From: an uncultured Clostridia bacterium
GTDB taxonomy: Bacteria > Bacillota > Clostridia > Peptostreptococcales > Anaerovoracaceae
DNA: 48,199 bases
NCBI GenBank assembly: GCA_934255545.1
Contig: CAKQOE010000018.1
Span: 1 to 48,199 of the forward strand
Direction: 5' to 3'
The translations under genes were made by a program, and so were the position numbers. The notes beneath the pieces were generated by a model, which did no database searches, was not told the origin of the DNA, and saw nothing but the letters and a program-made list of their open reading frames with translations. Positions 17,660 to 26,383 of the stretch are shown piece after piece. Each line of letters starts with the position of its first letter. Positions within the stretch are counted from its first letter, which is position 1.

Positions 17660-18748
17660 ATGGATTTCAGCAAAATATTTATAAAGGACGCAAATCCTAC
17701 GAAAATGGGCGGTCAGGCAGTCATGGAAGGAATCATGATGAAGGGGGCTGACCGCACTGCAATAGCTGTCCGCAGGGCGGACGGGACTATAAATGTAAAA
17801 GAGCAGCCGCTCAAGCCGAGAAGCAAATGGATGAAGATCCCGATCATCCGCGGCGTTGTTGTGTTTGTTGATTCTCTTGTGACAGGCGTAAGCACGCTTA
17901 TGTACTCGGCAGAAGTGCTCGAAGAAGATATTCCCGATGAGGAAGACTATACTCCGGGAAAATTTGAGTCATGGCTTCAGAAAAAATACGGCGACAAGGG
18001 AGTTTTTAATTTCCTGCTTTATTCTTCAGTCGTTATAGCGCTCGCTGTTTCTATCGGACTTTTTGTGCTGCTGCCGACATGGCTCGTAGGTCTGTGCGGG
18101 CATATTATAGGCAATCCGATAGCGCTCAATCTTATAGAGGGCGTTATGCGAATAATAATGTTTATTATTTATATAGTCGCCATATCGCAAATGAACGATA
18201 TAAAGCGGGTGTTCCAGTACCACGGCGCGGAGCATCAGACGATACACTGCTACGAAAACGGGCTGGAGCTCACTCCGGAAAACTGCGCATCATTTGAAAC
18301 GCTTCATCCGAGATGCGGAACGAGCTTCCTGATGTTCGTAATGATAATCAGTCTGCTCCTGTTTTCATTCCTCGGCTGGCCAAACGTGTGGGTCCGTCTG
18401 CTCTCAAGACTTGTACTCATACCTGTAGTGGCGGGCCTGTCATATGAACTGCTCAGATGGGCGGGCAGCAGCGAGTCCATGGTAGTGAAGATACTGAGCG
18501 TGCCCGGTCTGCTGCTTCAGAAGCTTACGACGAAGGTCCCTGACAAGTCGATGCTTGAGGTCGCTATAGTAGCGGTCAATGTATGCCTCAGCAAGAACGA
18601 GCCGGCAGAACGAATATATGATGTTGACTCGCAGGGAAATGTGATAAAGCGCGACGACGCGCCCGGCGCGTCAGAAGACAGCGGAGCCGCAGATGATGAC
18701 GCTGTCGCTCAGCAGCCGGAGACGGCTGAAAAGGCAGGTGAGCATTAA
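17660..18748 (+). CDS. yqhQ: DUF1385 family membrane protein (YqhQ-like)
   Basis: Conserved Bacillota membrane protein of unsettled function. The 362-residue product opens with the family signature GGQAVMEGIMMKG and RTAIAVRR, and has three hydrophobic stretches near residues 113-145, 157-180 and 218-262. Between them lie the FQYHGAEHQTIHCYE and HPRCGTSFL motifs whose His and Cys residues look like a metal site. The C-terminal 45 residues are acidic and disordered. ATG 17660 follows AAAAGGAATTAG. Its TAA overlaps the prmC ATG by one base, so the two are translationally coupled. The rho/yqhQ/prmC/prfA association is typical of Clostridia. Confidence 0.92.
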   Translation: MDFSKIFIKDANPTKMGGQAVMEGIMMKGADRTAIAVRRADGTINVKEQPLKPRSKWMKIPIIRGVVVFVDSLVTGVSTLMYSAEVLEEDIPDEEDYTPGKFESWLQKKYGDKGVFNFLLYSSVVIALAVSIGLFVLLPTWLVGLCGHIIGNPIALNLIEGVMRIIMFIIYIVAISQMNDIKRVFQYHGAEHQTIHCYENGLELTPENCASFETLHPRCGTSFLMFVMIISLLLFSFLGWPNVWVRLLSRLVLIPVVAGLSYELLRWAGSSESMVVKILSVPGLLLQKLTTKVPDKSMLEVAIVAVNVCLSKNEPAERIYDVDSQGNVIKRDDAPGASEDSGAADDDAVAQQPETAEKAGEH

Positions 18749-19626
18749 TGCTTATAACATTCGGACAGATACTTGAGATAGGCATAAAAACGCTGAAACA
18801 GGCAAACATACATGATGCGGAGCGCGACGCGAACCTTCTGCTGCAGTATATGATGCATGAGGACAACAGGTTTATATTCCTGCATCGCAACGACGGTACT
18901 GACGAGTCGCATGCAGACGAGTATTTCAGTTTTATAGACCGCAGAGCCGCAGGCGAGCCGCTTCAGTACATAACAGGCTCGCAGGAGTTTATGGGACATG
19001 AGTTCGAGGTAAACGAGTCTGTGCTCATACCGCGTCAGGATACGGAGACCGTAGTGGAGTTTGCCATAGAGCAGGCGGGTAAAATGAAAAAATGCGGCTC
19101 TGTCCTCGACATGTGCTGCGGAAGCGGCGCTATAGCTGTATCTATGGCAAAAGCGCTTCCGAAGGCTGACGTAACTGCGTGCGACTGCAGCGAGGAGGCT
19201 CTTGAAACGGCTAAGCGCAATGCTGTTAAAAACGGCGTAGAAAAACATGTTGATTTTAAGAAAACTGATATGTTTGAGATAGAAAAACGCGGGAAAGTAA
19301 CTCATATCAAAGGAAAATTTGATATGATAATCAGTAATCCGCCTTATATACCGAGGGCTGTCATAGACACGCTTCAGCCTGAGGTGAGAGACCACGAACC
19401 GATGCTGGCTCTTGACGGTGGTGATGACGGTCTTGATTTTTACAGGATAATAGCGCGTGATGCATGCGGTCATATGAAGAAGAACGGCATGCTCATCATG
19501 GAGATCGGACACGATCAGGGTGAGGCTGTAACAGGTCTGTTGCGTGATATGTGTGCTTACGCTGATATAGAAGTGCATAAGGATCTGGCAGGGCACGACA
19601 GGATAGTCAGCTGTACATTGGCATAG
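18748..19626 (+). CDS. prmC: Release factor glutamine methyltransferase PrmC (HemK)
   Basis: Methylates the glutamine of the GGQ motif in RF1 and RF2, both encoded in this window. The 292-residue protein has the N-terminal helical domain (about 1-85), the SAM-binding VLDMCCGSGAIAVSMAKALP and the catalytic NPPYIP motif that holds the target glutamine. The start overlaps the yqhQ stop (TAATG). It precedes rpmE and prfA, placing the modifying enzyme next to its substrate. About 215 nt with a small GGCCG/CGGCC stem (19641-19654) and an rpmE promoter follow. Confidence 0.96.
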   Translation: MLITFGQILEIGIKTLKQANIHDAERDANLLLQYMMHEDNRFIFLHRNDGTDESHADEYFSFIDRRAAGEPLQYITGSQEFMGHEFEVNESVLIPRQDTETVVEFAIEQAGKMKKCGSVLDMCCGSGAIAVSMAKALPKADVTACDCSEEALETAKRNAVKNGVEKHVDFKKTDMFEIEKRGKVTHIKGKFDMIISNPPYIPRAVIDTLQPEVRDHEPMLALDGGDDGLDFYRIIARDACGHMKKNGMLIMEIGHDQGEAVTGLLRDMCAYADIEVHKDLAGHDRIVSCTLA

Positions 19627-19740
19627 GCGTAAGCCTGTGGGGCCGTGGGCGGCCGCTCGTGTGAGGTCTTATTAATGTAAGATCATTGCTGAGAAAAAGT
19701 ATTTTGTATTCATCAAAAAACATAATTTTCAAAAAAACTG

Positions 19741-19769
19741 TTGATGGCCTGAAAATACTGTGTTATTAT
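19741..19769 (+). promoter_or_regulatory. Predicted promoter for rpmE
   Basis: TTGATG (19741-19746), 17-bp spacer, TATTAT (19764-19769). Confidence 0.6.
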
Positions 19770-19842
19770 AGTTAGGCTAATTAACGTATATCTAAAATAA
19801 AACGTGGGTTCAATATATACTTCACGCGGAAAGAGGTGCAAC

Positions 19843-20043
19843 ATGAGACAGGGAATACATCCTGATTACAAAGTATGCAAGGTAACATGCGCTTGCGGAA
19901 ATACTTTCGAAACTAAATCTACAAAAGAAGAAATGAGACTTGACATCTGCTCAGCATGCCATCCGTTCTTTACTGGCCAGCAGAAATTTATCAACCGCGG
20001 CGGTCGTGTTGAAAAGTTCAAGAAGAAGTTCAATCTCGAATAG
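19843..20043 (+). CDS. rpmE: Ribosomal protein bL31, zinc-binding type
   Basis: Large-subunit protein at the central protuberance. The 66-residue product has the four-cysteine zinc site of the C+ form at Cys16, Cys18, Cys36 and Cys39, so it is the zinc-replete paralogue rather than the zinc-independent YtiA type. ATG 19843 has AGAGGTG seven bases upstream; an upstream in-frame ATG/GTG extension of 13 codons lacks a site. It has its own promoter and a strong terminator, so it is a monocistronic unit between prmC and prfA. Confidence 0.97.
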   Translation: MRQGIHPDYKVCKVTCACGNTFETKSTKEEMRLDICSACHPFFTGQQKFINRGGRVEKFKKKFNLE

Positions 20044-20072
20044 ACAATTCAGAAAACTCAACAAATTTAAAG

Positions 20073-20098
20073 CCGGAATATTATATTCCGGTTTTTTT
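20073..20098 (+). terminator. Strong intrinsic terminator after rpmE
   Basis: CCGGAATA pairs with TATTCCGG over a 3-nt loop, followed by seven T. Confidence 0.93.
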
Positions 20099-20170
20099 AG
20101 TATGAAACGGCGGATAATGTGAAAATCAACAGGGTAAAGACAATCAACGATTCTCTTATATGCCGTTTCG

Positions 20171-20179
20171 TGTTATAAT
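20171..20179 (+). promoter_or_regulatory. Extended -10 promoter for prfA
   Basis: TG-T-TATAAT, a perfect extended -10 element; the -35 region (TTCTCT at 20151-20156) is weak, as is usual for this class. The resulting leader of about 120 nt contains CGCGCCG/CGGCGCG (20227-20244) and CAGCGC-GGGA-GCGCTG (20253-20268). Confidence 0.55.
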
Positions 20180-20308
20180 ATCAATGTATGCGCAGCGAAC
20201 GGTTATGAAGACCGCGCGGATATGCGCGCGCCGCTGGCGGCGCGGTGATGTTCAGCGCGGGAGCGCTGCAAGGAAAGAAGATCATTACGGATTCAGGAGC
20301 AGATTATT

Positions 20309-21376
20309 ATGTATGATAAACTCGATTTTATTCAGGAGAAATACGAAGAGCTGAGTCTCAAGGTATCTGATCCCGATGTTATTGCAGACCAGGCAAACTG
20401 GCAGAAATACGCAAAGGAACTCGGCGAAATGGAGCCGATCGTTCAGAAATATACAGAGTATAAAAAGGCTGTAGAGGGCATCCAGGAGGCGAAGGAAATA
20501 CTTGCTGACGGAAGCTCGGACGAGGAAATGAGAGAGCTTGCAAAGATGGAGCTTTCTGATCTTGAGGAAAGCAAGGAAACTTTGCAGGAAGAGCTCAGGA
20601 TCCTGCTTATCCCTAAGGACCCTAACGACCAGAAAAACGTTATACTCGAAGTAAGAGCAGGCACAGGCGGTGATGAAGCTGCGCTTTTCGGAGCCGATCT
20701 TCTCAGAATGTATATGCGATACGCGGAAAGACGCGGCTGGAAAACAGAAATGATCGATACCAACTCTACAGGCATCGGCGGTATAAAGGAAGCTGTTATG
20801 CTCATAAAGGGTAAGGGGGCATACTCGCGCCTGAAGTATGAGAGCGGCGTTCACCGCGTACAGAGAGTACCGGAGACAGAATCAAGCGGAAGGATACACA
20901 CTTCAGCTGCGACAGTAGCTGTGCTTCCTGAAGTAGACGACGTAGAAGTAGACCTTAATCCTAACGATGTAAGAGTCGATGTATACCGCGCGTCAGGAAA
21001 CGGCGGTCAGTGCGTAAATACTACAGACTCTGCAGTACGACTTACTCATATACCTACAGGCATCGTTGTTACATGCCAGGATGAAAAGTCACAGCTCAAG
21101 AACAAGGATAAGGCGTTCAAGGTACTCAAGGCAAAGCTGTATGATATGAAGCTGCAGGCTCAGCATGACGAGCAGGCAGAAGCTCGTAAGAGCCAGGTCG
21201 GAAGCGGCGACAGAAGTGAGCGTATAAGAACGTACAACTTCCCGCAGGGCCGTGTTTCAGATCACCGTATAGGACTTACGATCTACAAGCTCGACTACTT
21301 CCTTGATGGAGATATGGACGAAATAATAGACGCGCTGATCACTTCAGACCAGGCTGAAAAGATGAAGAATTTCTAA
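20309..21376 (+). CDS. prfA: Peptide chain release factor 1
   Basis: RF1 reads UAA and UAG. The 355-residue protein has the RF1-type PxT tripeptide as PET within RVQRVPETESSGR, in contrast to SPF in RF2, and GGQ at 232-234, followed by CVNTTDSAVRLTH. Length is standard and no frameshift is needed. ATG 20309 follows a CAGGAG site. Downstream, CGCGCC-GCAA-GGCGCG (21383-21398) separates it from sua5/tsaC. It sits between rpmE and the tRNA-modification gene, as in other Bacillota. Confidence 0.97.
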   Translation: MYDKLDFIQEKYEELSLKVSDPDVIADQANWQKYAKELGEMEPIVQKYTEYKKAVEGIQEAKEILADGSSDEEMRELAKMELSDLEESKETLQEELRILLIPKDPNDQKNVILEVRAGTGGDEAALFGADLLRMYMRYAERRGWKTEMIDTNSTGIGGIKEAVMLIKGKGAYSRLKYESGVHRVQRVPETESSGRIHTSAATVAVLPEVDDVEVDLNPNDVRVDVYRASGNGGQCVNTTDSAVRLTHIPTGIVVTCQDEKSQLKNKDKAFKVLKAKLYDMKLQAQHDEQAEARKSQVGSGDRSERIRTYNFPQGRVSDHRIGLTIYKLDYFLDGDMDEIIDALITSDQAEKMKNF

Positions 21377-21382
21377 AGGATG

Positions 21383-21398
21383 CGCGCCGCAAGGCGCG
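21383..21398 (+). other. GNRA mini-hairpin between prfA and sua5
   Basis: CGCGCC-GCAA-GGCGCG, perfect 6-bp stem with a GNRA tetraloop, located 7 nt after the prfA stop. No T-run. Confidence 0.6.
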
Positions 21399-21451
21399 AA
21401 ATTCTTGAGGTTGTATTAACAGATAGTTGAAATTTACAAAGAGGGAGAAAA

Positions 21452-22135
21452 ATGGAAACTAAAATTTACACGATCACAGATCTTGAAAGAGATCATGAAA
21501 AAATCGTAGAAGCGGCTGAGATCATCCGCAACGGCGGTCTTGTCGCATTTCCGACTGATACTGTCTACGCCCTTGGGGCGTCATTAGAAAGTGAAGAGGC
21601 GATACTTAAGCTTTTCGAAGTGAAGAACAGACCAAAGGAAAATCCTATGAATATACTGGTCTCAAGAGATCTGGACATGCATCTCTGTATCGACATCACA
21701 GCGCCTAACGGTCAGTTCGCGTCAAGACTCATAGAAGAGTTCTGGCCGGGTCCTCTGACTGTTATCATGCCGCGCATCATCGGCCGCGTGCCGAGCGAGG
21801 TCACAGGCGGTCTTTTAGGTATAGGAGTGCGCCAGCCTGATGATGATATAGCAAGAGCTCTCATAGATGAAGTCGGAAATCCGGTAGTAGCGCCAAGCGC
21901 TAATCTCTCAGGTCATCCGAGTCCTACTACAGGTCAGCACGTTATAGACGACCTCAACGGTAAGGTAGACATGATCCTTGTCGGCCCTGACTGCAAGACA
22001 GGCATCGAATCAACTGTTGTAGATCTTACGCGTGATTACCCTGTTATAGTAAGACCGGGAACTATCACAAAGGAACAGATCCAGGAAGTTATTCCGAGAA
22101 AGGTTTTCGAGGTCCCCGGGGATCTCTCACTGTAG
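21452..22135 (+). CDS. Threonylcarbamoyl-AMP synthase, YrdC domain (5' part of a split sua5)
   Basis: Makes threonylcarbamoyl-AMP from threonine, bicarbonate and ATP for t6A37 in ANN-reading tRNAs. The 227-residue ORF holds a complete YrdC/TsaC domain: FPTDTVYALGA, KNRPKENPMNIL, APSANLSG and STVVDLT are all seen. ATG 21452 has GAGGGAG before it. It stops at TAG 22133-22135, but the next frame (-1) continues at once into a linker and the Sua5 C-terminal domain, so the ancestral protein was a two-domain Sua5/YwlC. The frames meet in the run CCCCGGGG (22114-22121). The YrdC domain alone is enough in TsaC proteins, so activity may persist. Confidence 0.92.
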   Translation: METKIYTITDLERDHEKIVEAAEIIRNGGLVAFPTDTVYALGASLESEEAILKLFEVKNRPKENPMNILVSRDLDMHLCIDITAPNGQFASRLIEEFWPGPLTVIMPRIIGRVPSEVTGGLLGIGVRQPDDDIARALIDEVGNPVVAPSANLSGHPSPTTGQHVIDDLNGKVDMILVGPDCKTGIESTVVDLTRDYPVIVRPGTITKEQIQEVIPRKVFEVPGDLSL

Positions 22136-22485
22136 ACGGGGGAAACGGTGAGATCGCGGAGGAAACAATATCTCCCGGTTTAAAATATCCACATTACAGA
22201 CCATCTGCTGAAATGTTCCTGTACGAAGGCGATCCTGCGAAGGCTACAGAAGCAATAGCAGCAGCTGCAGCCGCAGCTGAGGCGGAAGGCAGAAAAGTCG
22301 GTATAATTGATTTTAAAGGCGATGTCGATATGGCTGCAAAGCTTTTCTTTAAGGAGCTTCGCGCATGTGATACTGAAAAGGTCGATGTTATATATGCAGC
22401 GGGCGTTTCAGATGAAGGTATCGGCGATGCCGTTATGAACCGGATGCGCAATGCAGCCGGAGAAAATATTATTATTCTTGATTAA
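22136..22485 (+). pseudogene. Sua5 C-terminal domain, out of frame with its YrdC domain
   Basis: Read in the frame of 22135, this region encodes the Sua5 linker signature SPGLKYPHYRPSAEM followed by the Rossmann-like C-terminal domain (FLYEGDPAKATEA, VDVIYAAGVSDEGIGDAVMNRMRNAA) and TAA at 22483-22485. No ribosome site stands before its first ATG (22213), so it is unlikely to be made alone. Explanations are a one-base loss in C4G4 (real or a sequencing error) or a -1 frameshift on C-CCC-GGG. The two pieces would join to about 344 residues, the normal Sua5 length. Confidence 0.8.
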
Positions 22486-22503
22486 AGATCATTGGAGGAA
22501 AAA

Positions 22504-22929
22504 ATGATTGCATTAGCAAGTGACCATGCGGGTTTTGAACTTAAGGAAGCTATAAAGAAGCATCTTATTGAAAATAATTATGATATTATCGATTACGGAA
22601 CTGATTCCGCTGCTTCAGTTGATTATCCTATCTATGCCCGTAAGGCTGCAAAGGCTGTAGCTTCAGGTCAGTGCGATAAAGGCATAGTATGCTGCGGAAC
22701 AGGTATAGGAGTCTCTATAACAGCCAATAAAGAAAAAGGTATAAGATGCGCGCTCTGCACAAATGAATTTATGGCAGAGATGGCAAAGCGCCACAATAAC
22801 GCAAACATGCTCGCTTTCGGCGCTCGCATAACTCCTGTTGAGGATGTTCTGAAAATGGTGGATATATGGCTGAATGCCGCTTTTGAAGAAGGCAGACACC
22901 AGAGAAGAATAGATCTAATTGAAATGTAA
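22504..22929 (+). CDS. rpiB: Ribose-5-phosphate isomerase B
   Basis: Interconverts ribose 5-phosphate and ribulose 5-phosphate in the pentose phosphate pathway. The 141-residue protein begins MIALASDHAGFELKEAIKK and has the active-site Cys/Thr segment CGTGIGVSITANK of the RpiB/LacAB family. ATG 22504 directly follows GGAGGAAAAA. It is a few residues shorter than E. coli RpiB at the C-terminus. sua5 ends 18 nt upstream and tyrS starts 18 nt downstream, so the three form one operon; sua5-rpiB adjacency is widespread in Bacillota. Confidence 0.95.
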   Translation: MIALASDHAGFELKEAIKKHLIENNYDIIDYGTDSAASVDYPIYARKAAKAVASGQCDKGIVCCGTGIGVSITANKEKGIRCALCTNEFMAEMAKRHNNANMLAFGARITPVEDVLKMVDIWLNAAFEEGRHQRRIDLIEM

Positions 22930-22947
22930 AAGATATAGGTAGAAAAT

Positions 22948-24174
22948 ATGAAGATATATGACGAACTTGTTGCGCGCGGACTTATAGCGCAGGTTACAGA
23001 CGAGGCAGAGATAAGAGAGCTTGTTGACAACGGCAAGGCTGTATTTTATATCGGATTTGACCCGACTGCAGACAGCCTTCATGTAGGTCACTTTATGGCG
23101 CTTATGCTTATGAAGAGACTTCAGCAGGCAGGCAATAAGCCTATCGCTCTTGTTGGAGGCGGTACAGGAATGATCGGTGACCCTTCAGGTCGTACTGACA
23201 TGCGCAAGATGATGACTCCTGAAACTATTCAGCACAACTGCGACTGCTTCAAGAAGCAGATGAGCCGTTTTATAGATTTCTCAGATGATAAGGCTATCAT
23301 GGTAAATAACGCAGACTGGCTCATGGATAAAAATTATGTTGAGTTCCTTCGCGAGGTAGGTCCTCACTTCTCTGTAAACAATATGCTCAGAGCGGAATGC
23401 TACAAGCAGAGAATGGAAAAGGGCCTCAGCTTCCTTGAATTCAACTATATGATAATGCAGAGCTATGACTTCTATGAGCTTTATCAGAGATACGGCTGCA
23501 ACATGCAGTTTGGCGGAAATGACCAGTGGAGCAACATGCTCGGCGGTACTGAGCTTATAAGACGTAAGCTCGGCAAGGACGCTTATGCCATGACTATAAC
23601 TCTTCTGATGAACTCAGAGGGTAAGAAGATGGGTAAGACAGCAAACGGAGCTGTATGGCTCGATGCTGAAAAGACATCTCCTTATGATTTCTACCAGTAC
23701 TGGAGAAACGTTGATGACGCTGACGTTGTAAGATTCATGAAGATGCTCACATTCCGTTCTCTCGATGAGATCGCTGAGATGGAAAAGTGGGAAGGAAGCC
23801 AGCTGAATGCTGCAAAAGAAATGCTCGCATACGATCTTACAGAGATGGTTCACGGCAAGGAAGAAGCTGAAAAAGCTCAGGCAGCTGCAAAGGCGCTCTT
23901 TGCAGGCGGAGCTGACATTGCTAACGTTCCTACTACTGAGATGGAAAAGTCAGCATTTGAAGGCGAGGGCATGGGCCTTGTTTCACTTATAAAGGATCTC
24001 GGACTCGTATCATCAAACGGTGACGGCTTCAGAACTATAGAGCAGGGCGGTCTGACTGTAAACGATGAAAAGATCGAAGACAAGAAGACTCAGGTTACTC
24101 TCGATATGTTCAAGGACGGCGCTCTTCTCATAAAGAAGGGCAAAAAGAAGTTCCACAGAGTTGTTTTAAAGTAA
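22948..24174 (+). CDS. tyrS: Tyrosyl-tRNA synthetase
   Basis: Class I synthetase charging tRNA-Tyr. The 408-residue protein shows the HIGH-like motif as HVGH in DSLHVGHFMAL, the tyrosine site GGTGMIGDPSGR, the QFGGNDQWSN segment, the KMSKS loop as KKMGKT, and a C-terminal S4-like RNA-binding domain (about 340-408). Length matches bacterial TyrS. It is the last gene of the sua5-rpiB-tyrS run. No T-box is present because there is no leader; the gene is followed by a large terminator at 24205-24268. Confidence 0.97.
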   Translation: MKIYDELVARGLIAQVTDEAEIRELVDNGKAVFYIGFDPTADSLHVGHFMALMLMKRLQQAGNKPIALVGGGTGMIGDPSGRTDMRKMMTPETIQHNCDCFKKQMSRFIDFSDDKAIMVNNADWLMDKNYVEFLREVGPHFSVNNMLRAECYKQRMEKGLSFLEFNYMIMQSYDFYELYQRYGCNMQFGGNDQWSNMLGGTELIRRKLGKDAYAMTITLLMNSEGKKMGKTANGAVWLDAEKTSPYDFYQYWRNVDDADVVRFMKMLTFRSLDEIAEMEKWEGSQLNAAKEMLAYDLTEMVHGKEEAEKAQAAAKALFAGGADIANVPTTEMEKSAFEGEGMGLVSLIKDLGLVSSNGDGFRTIEQGGLTVNDEKIEDKKTQVTLDMFKDGALLIKKGKKKFHRVVLK

Positions 24175-24204
24175 TTGTGGTCACTTTAAGTTAATATGAT
24201 TTTT

Positions 24205-24268
24205 AATACTGCTTCGTGCGGATCGGGACCGGTGACGGTCGCAGGTTTGTGCGGGGCAGTATTTTTTT
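24205..24268 (+). terminator. Terminator after tyrS with an internal GNRA hairpin
   Basis: AATACTGC (24205-24212) pairs with GCAGTATT (24256-24263), followed by a seven-T run. Inside the loop is GACCG-GTGA-CGGTC (24227-24240), a perfect GNRA mini-hairpin. Confidence 0.85.
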
Positions 24269-24412
24269 ATTCATTTACCGGGTCATTCGTGAAAGATCTA
24301 CTGCTTAACAGAAAATTAAGGAGTTAAATTGCTTGAAATGCCTGATTTTGGGTATATTTATTTAAATAGACACTTTTATGATAGATTATTTTCTGGAAGG
24401 AGGTAATGATCT

Positions 24413-25780
24413 GTGGGGAGTACGAGTAATATAGTTGACAGATATGTAGCCAGGCAGGCAACGGTCTGTGAGGAAAAGGGGAGGATAAGCAAGGATCTTT
24501 TTGTTGAGTACGGCGTGAAGCAGGGGCTTCGTGATGAGAAGGGCAAGGGCGTACTGACAGGGTTGACTAATATATCGCAGATAACTGCGTTTAAAAATAT
24601 AGACGGTGAGCGTGTTCCGTGTGACGGTGAATTGCTTTACAGAGGCTATGACGTAAAGACGCTTGCTGAGCAGGGTCTGAAAAACAGGTTTATTTTTGAA
24701 GAGGCGGCGTATCTGCTGCTTTTCGGGGAGCTTCCTGACAATGAGCAGCTCGATGAGTTTAAGGAAATGCTTTCTGATCTGAGGGAGCTGCCTGTGAATT
24801 TTACGCGTGACGTTATTATGAAAGCGCCTACTGCTGACATAATGAATTCAATGACGCGCAGCGTGCTGACGCTTGCATCGTATGACGAGACGACAAATGT
24901 ACTGACAACGGAGAATGTTCTGCGTCAGTGTATGGATCTTATAAGTGTAATGCCGCGTCTGGCTGTTTACGGTTATCATGCGTACAATCATTATATAAAT
25001 GATGAAAGCATGTATATACATAACCCTCTGCCTGAGCTGTCTACGGCTGAAAATTTTCTGAGGATGCTGCGACCTGACAAAACGTATACTGAGCTTGAGG
25101 CTCGTGTGCTAGATGTTGCGCTACTGCTCCATATGGAACATGGCGGGGGAAATAATTCTACTTTTACCACGCGTGTTGTTACATCTTCCGGTTCGGATAC
25201 TTATTCTGCCATTGCTGCGGCGCTGTCATCGCTTAAGGGTAAGAAGCACGGCGGGGCTAATATAATGGTAATGAATATGATGGATGATATCAGAACTCAT
25301 GTTAAAGACTATAAAGATAAAGATGAAATAGCGGCTTATCTGAGGAAGATACTTCATGGAGAAGCGTTTGACGGTAAAGGTCTGATATATGGCATAGGGC
25401 ATGCCGTGTATTCGAAATCAGATCCGAGAGAGGTGATCTTCAAGAAATTCGTTGACAAGCTTGCTGCGGAGAAGGGACGCGACGAGGATCTTATGCTTTA
25501 TGACAATATTGCTGAGCTGGCGCCTGTTATTATAGAAAAGGACAGACCGGTGCTCAAGGCTGTGAGCCCTAACGTCGATTTTTACAGTGGATTTGTATAT
25601 GATATGCTTGGAATACCTAAGGAACTCTATACGCCGCTGTTTGCGGTAGCACGTATAGCGGGTTGGAGCGCGCACAGGATAGAGGAGCTTGTTACTGCTG
25701 ACAAGATCATACGACCTGCGTATAAGAGCCTTGTGACGCACCGCGAGTATGAGCCGCGTGGCAGCAGAAAGAACGGATAG
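24413..25780 (+). CDS. gltA: Citrate synthase
   Basis: Condenses oxaloacetate and acetyl-CoA. The 455-residue protein has the family's catalytic residues in LHMEHGGGNNSTF, GIGHAVYSKSDPR and SPNVDFYSGFVYDMLGIP. The N-terminal 45 residues before the citrate synthase fold are an extension seen in some clostridial members. The start is GTG 24413 with AAGGAGGT nine bases before; the nearer ATG at 24406 runs into a stop at once. It has no TCA-cycle partners beside it, so it probably serves glutamate synthesis in an anaerobe. A MarR-like regulator follows 29 nt downstream in the same direction. Confidence 0.94.
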   Translation: MGSTSNIVDRYVARQATVCEEKGRISKDLFVEYGVKQGLRDEKGKGVLTGLTNISQITAFKNIDGERVPCDGELLYRGYDVKTLAEQGLKNRFIFEEAAYLLLFGELPDNEQLDEFKEMLSDLRELPVNFTRDVIMKAPTADIMNSMTRSVLTLASYDETTNVLTTENVLRQCMDLISVMPRLAVYGYHAYNHYINDESMYIHNPLPELSTAENFLRMLRPDKTYTELEARVLDVALLLHMEHGGGNNSTFTTRVVTSSGSDTYSAIAAALSSLKGKKHGGANIMVMNMMDDIRTHVKDYKDKDEIAAYLRKILHGEAFDGKGLIYGIGHAVYSKSDPREVIFKKFVDKLAAEKGRDEDLMLYDNIAELAPVIIEKDRPVLKAVSPNVDFYSGFVYDMLGIPKELYTPLFAVARIAGWSAHRIEELVTADKIIRPAYKSLVTHREYEPRGSRKNG

Positions 25781-25809
25781 GATAGCAAAAAGGGGAAGGA
25801 GCAGGGAAC

Positions 25810-26241
25810 ATGCGATTTGAAACGAGAGATAAGATAGAGGAATTCTTTGTTGACGGAGTCAACGCAGATGTAATTTTTGATCTTGTAGAAAGAACTGATT
25901 ATTATTTTATGTACAGGATATTGCACAGTCATTCGGTGCTTGAGGATGGAAGAAGCGTCTATCTGGCTGATCTGGCGGATGAACTTGAAATGCCTGTTAT
26001 TGAATTATCCAAGGTCATGCATAAAATGGAAGATAAGGGTTATGTAGCGTGGCATACTGACGAAAAGAAAGAACGCTCGTATGTTACTCTTACCGGTAAG
26101 GCGGCGGAACTCATGGCAGATCAGAAGACGCTGATGGTAGAATGCTATAAAAAGATACTTGAGCGCATACCGCAGGAGGAACTGACTATAGCGCTGAGAA
26201 CTATGGGTGATATAAGGCGGATCATAAAAGAAGTAAAATAA
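25810..26241 (+). CDS. MarR-like winged-helix regulator
   Basis: A 143-residue protein with a winged helix at about 40-100: LADLADELEMPVIELSKVMHKMEDKGYV forms the helix-turn-helix and TDEKKERSYVTLTGKAAELM the wing, as in MarR family repressors. Flanking N- and C-terminal helices would make the dimer interface. ATG 25810 follows AAGGAG. It lies 29 nt after citrate synthase and shares its terminator, so it may control that operon or respond to an unknown ligand. Ligand and operators cannot be named; no clear inverted repeat is seen before gltA. Confidence 0.8.
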   Translation: MRFETRDKIEEFFVDGVNADVIFDLVERTDYYFMYRILHSHSVLEDGRSVYLADLADELEMPVIELSKVMHKMEDKGYVAWHTDEKKERSYVTLTGKAAELMADQKTLMVECYKKILERIPQEELTIALRTMGDIRRIIKEVK

Positions 26242-26248
26242 AAATGAT

Positions 26249-26313
26249 AAGCAGGCAGAACTGTCGAGGAATATGCTGTGATGCATTCCTCTGTCGGTCC
26301 TGCCTGCTTTTTT
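26249..26313. terminator. Bidirectional terminator between the MarR-like gene and radA
   Basis: AAGCAGGCA (26249-26257) pairs with TGCCTGCTT (26301-26309), with an inner GAGGAAT/ATTCCTC stem (26266-26272 with 26285-26291). Six T follow on the plus strand, and the minus strand also continues T-rich, so it can end both convergent genes. Confidence 0.88.
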
Positions 26314-26383
26314 AAAATCATATATACGTATTATATATTTTATATACTTAAATAAACGCGAACAATGTAACGATACTGAATGG

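Noticed and set aside
18745..19596. 283-residue antisense ORF over prmC
   Set aside because: Shadow of prmC; no family features and no promoter or ribosome site.
22213..22485. Independent 90-residue gene
   Set aside because: No ribosome site, and the upstream in-frame residues complete the Sua5 linker signature, so it is the 3' part of sua5.
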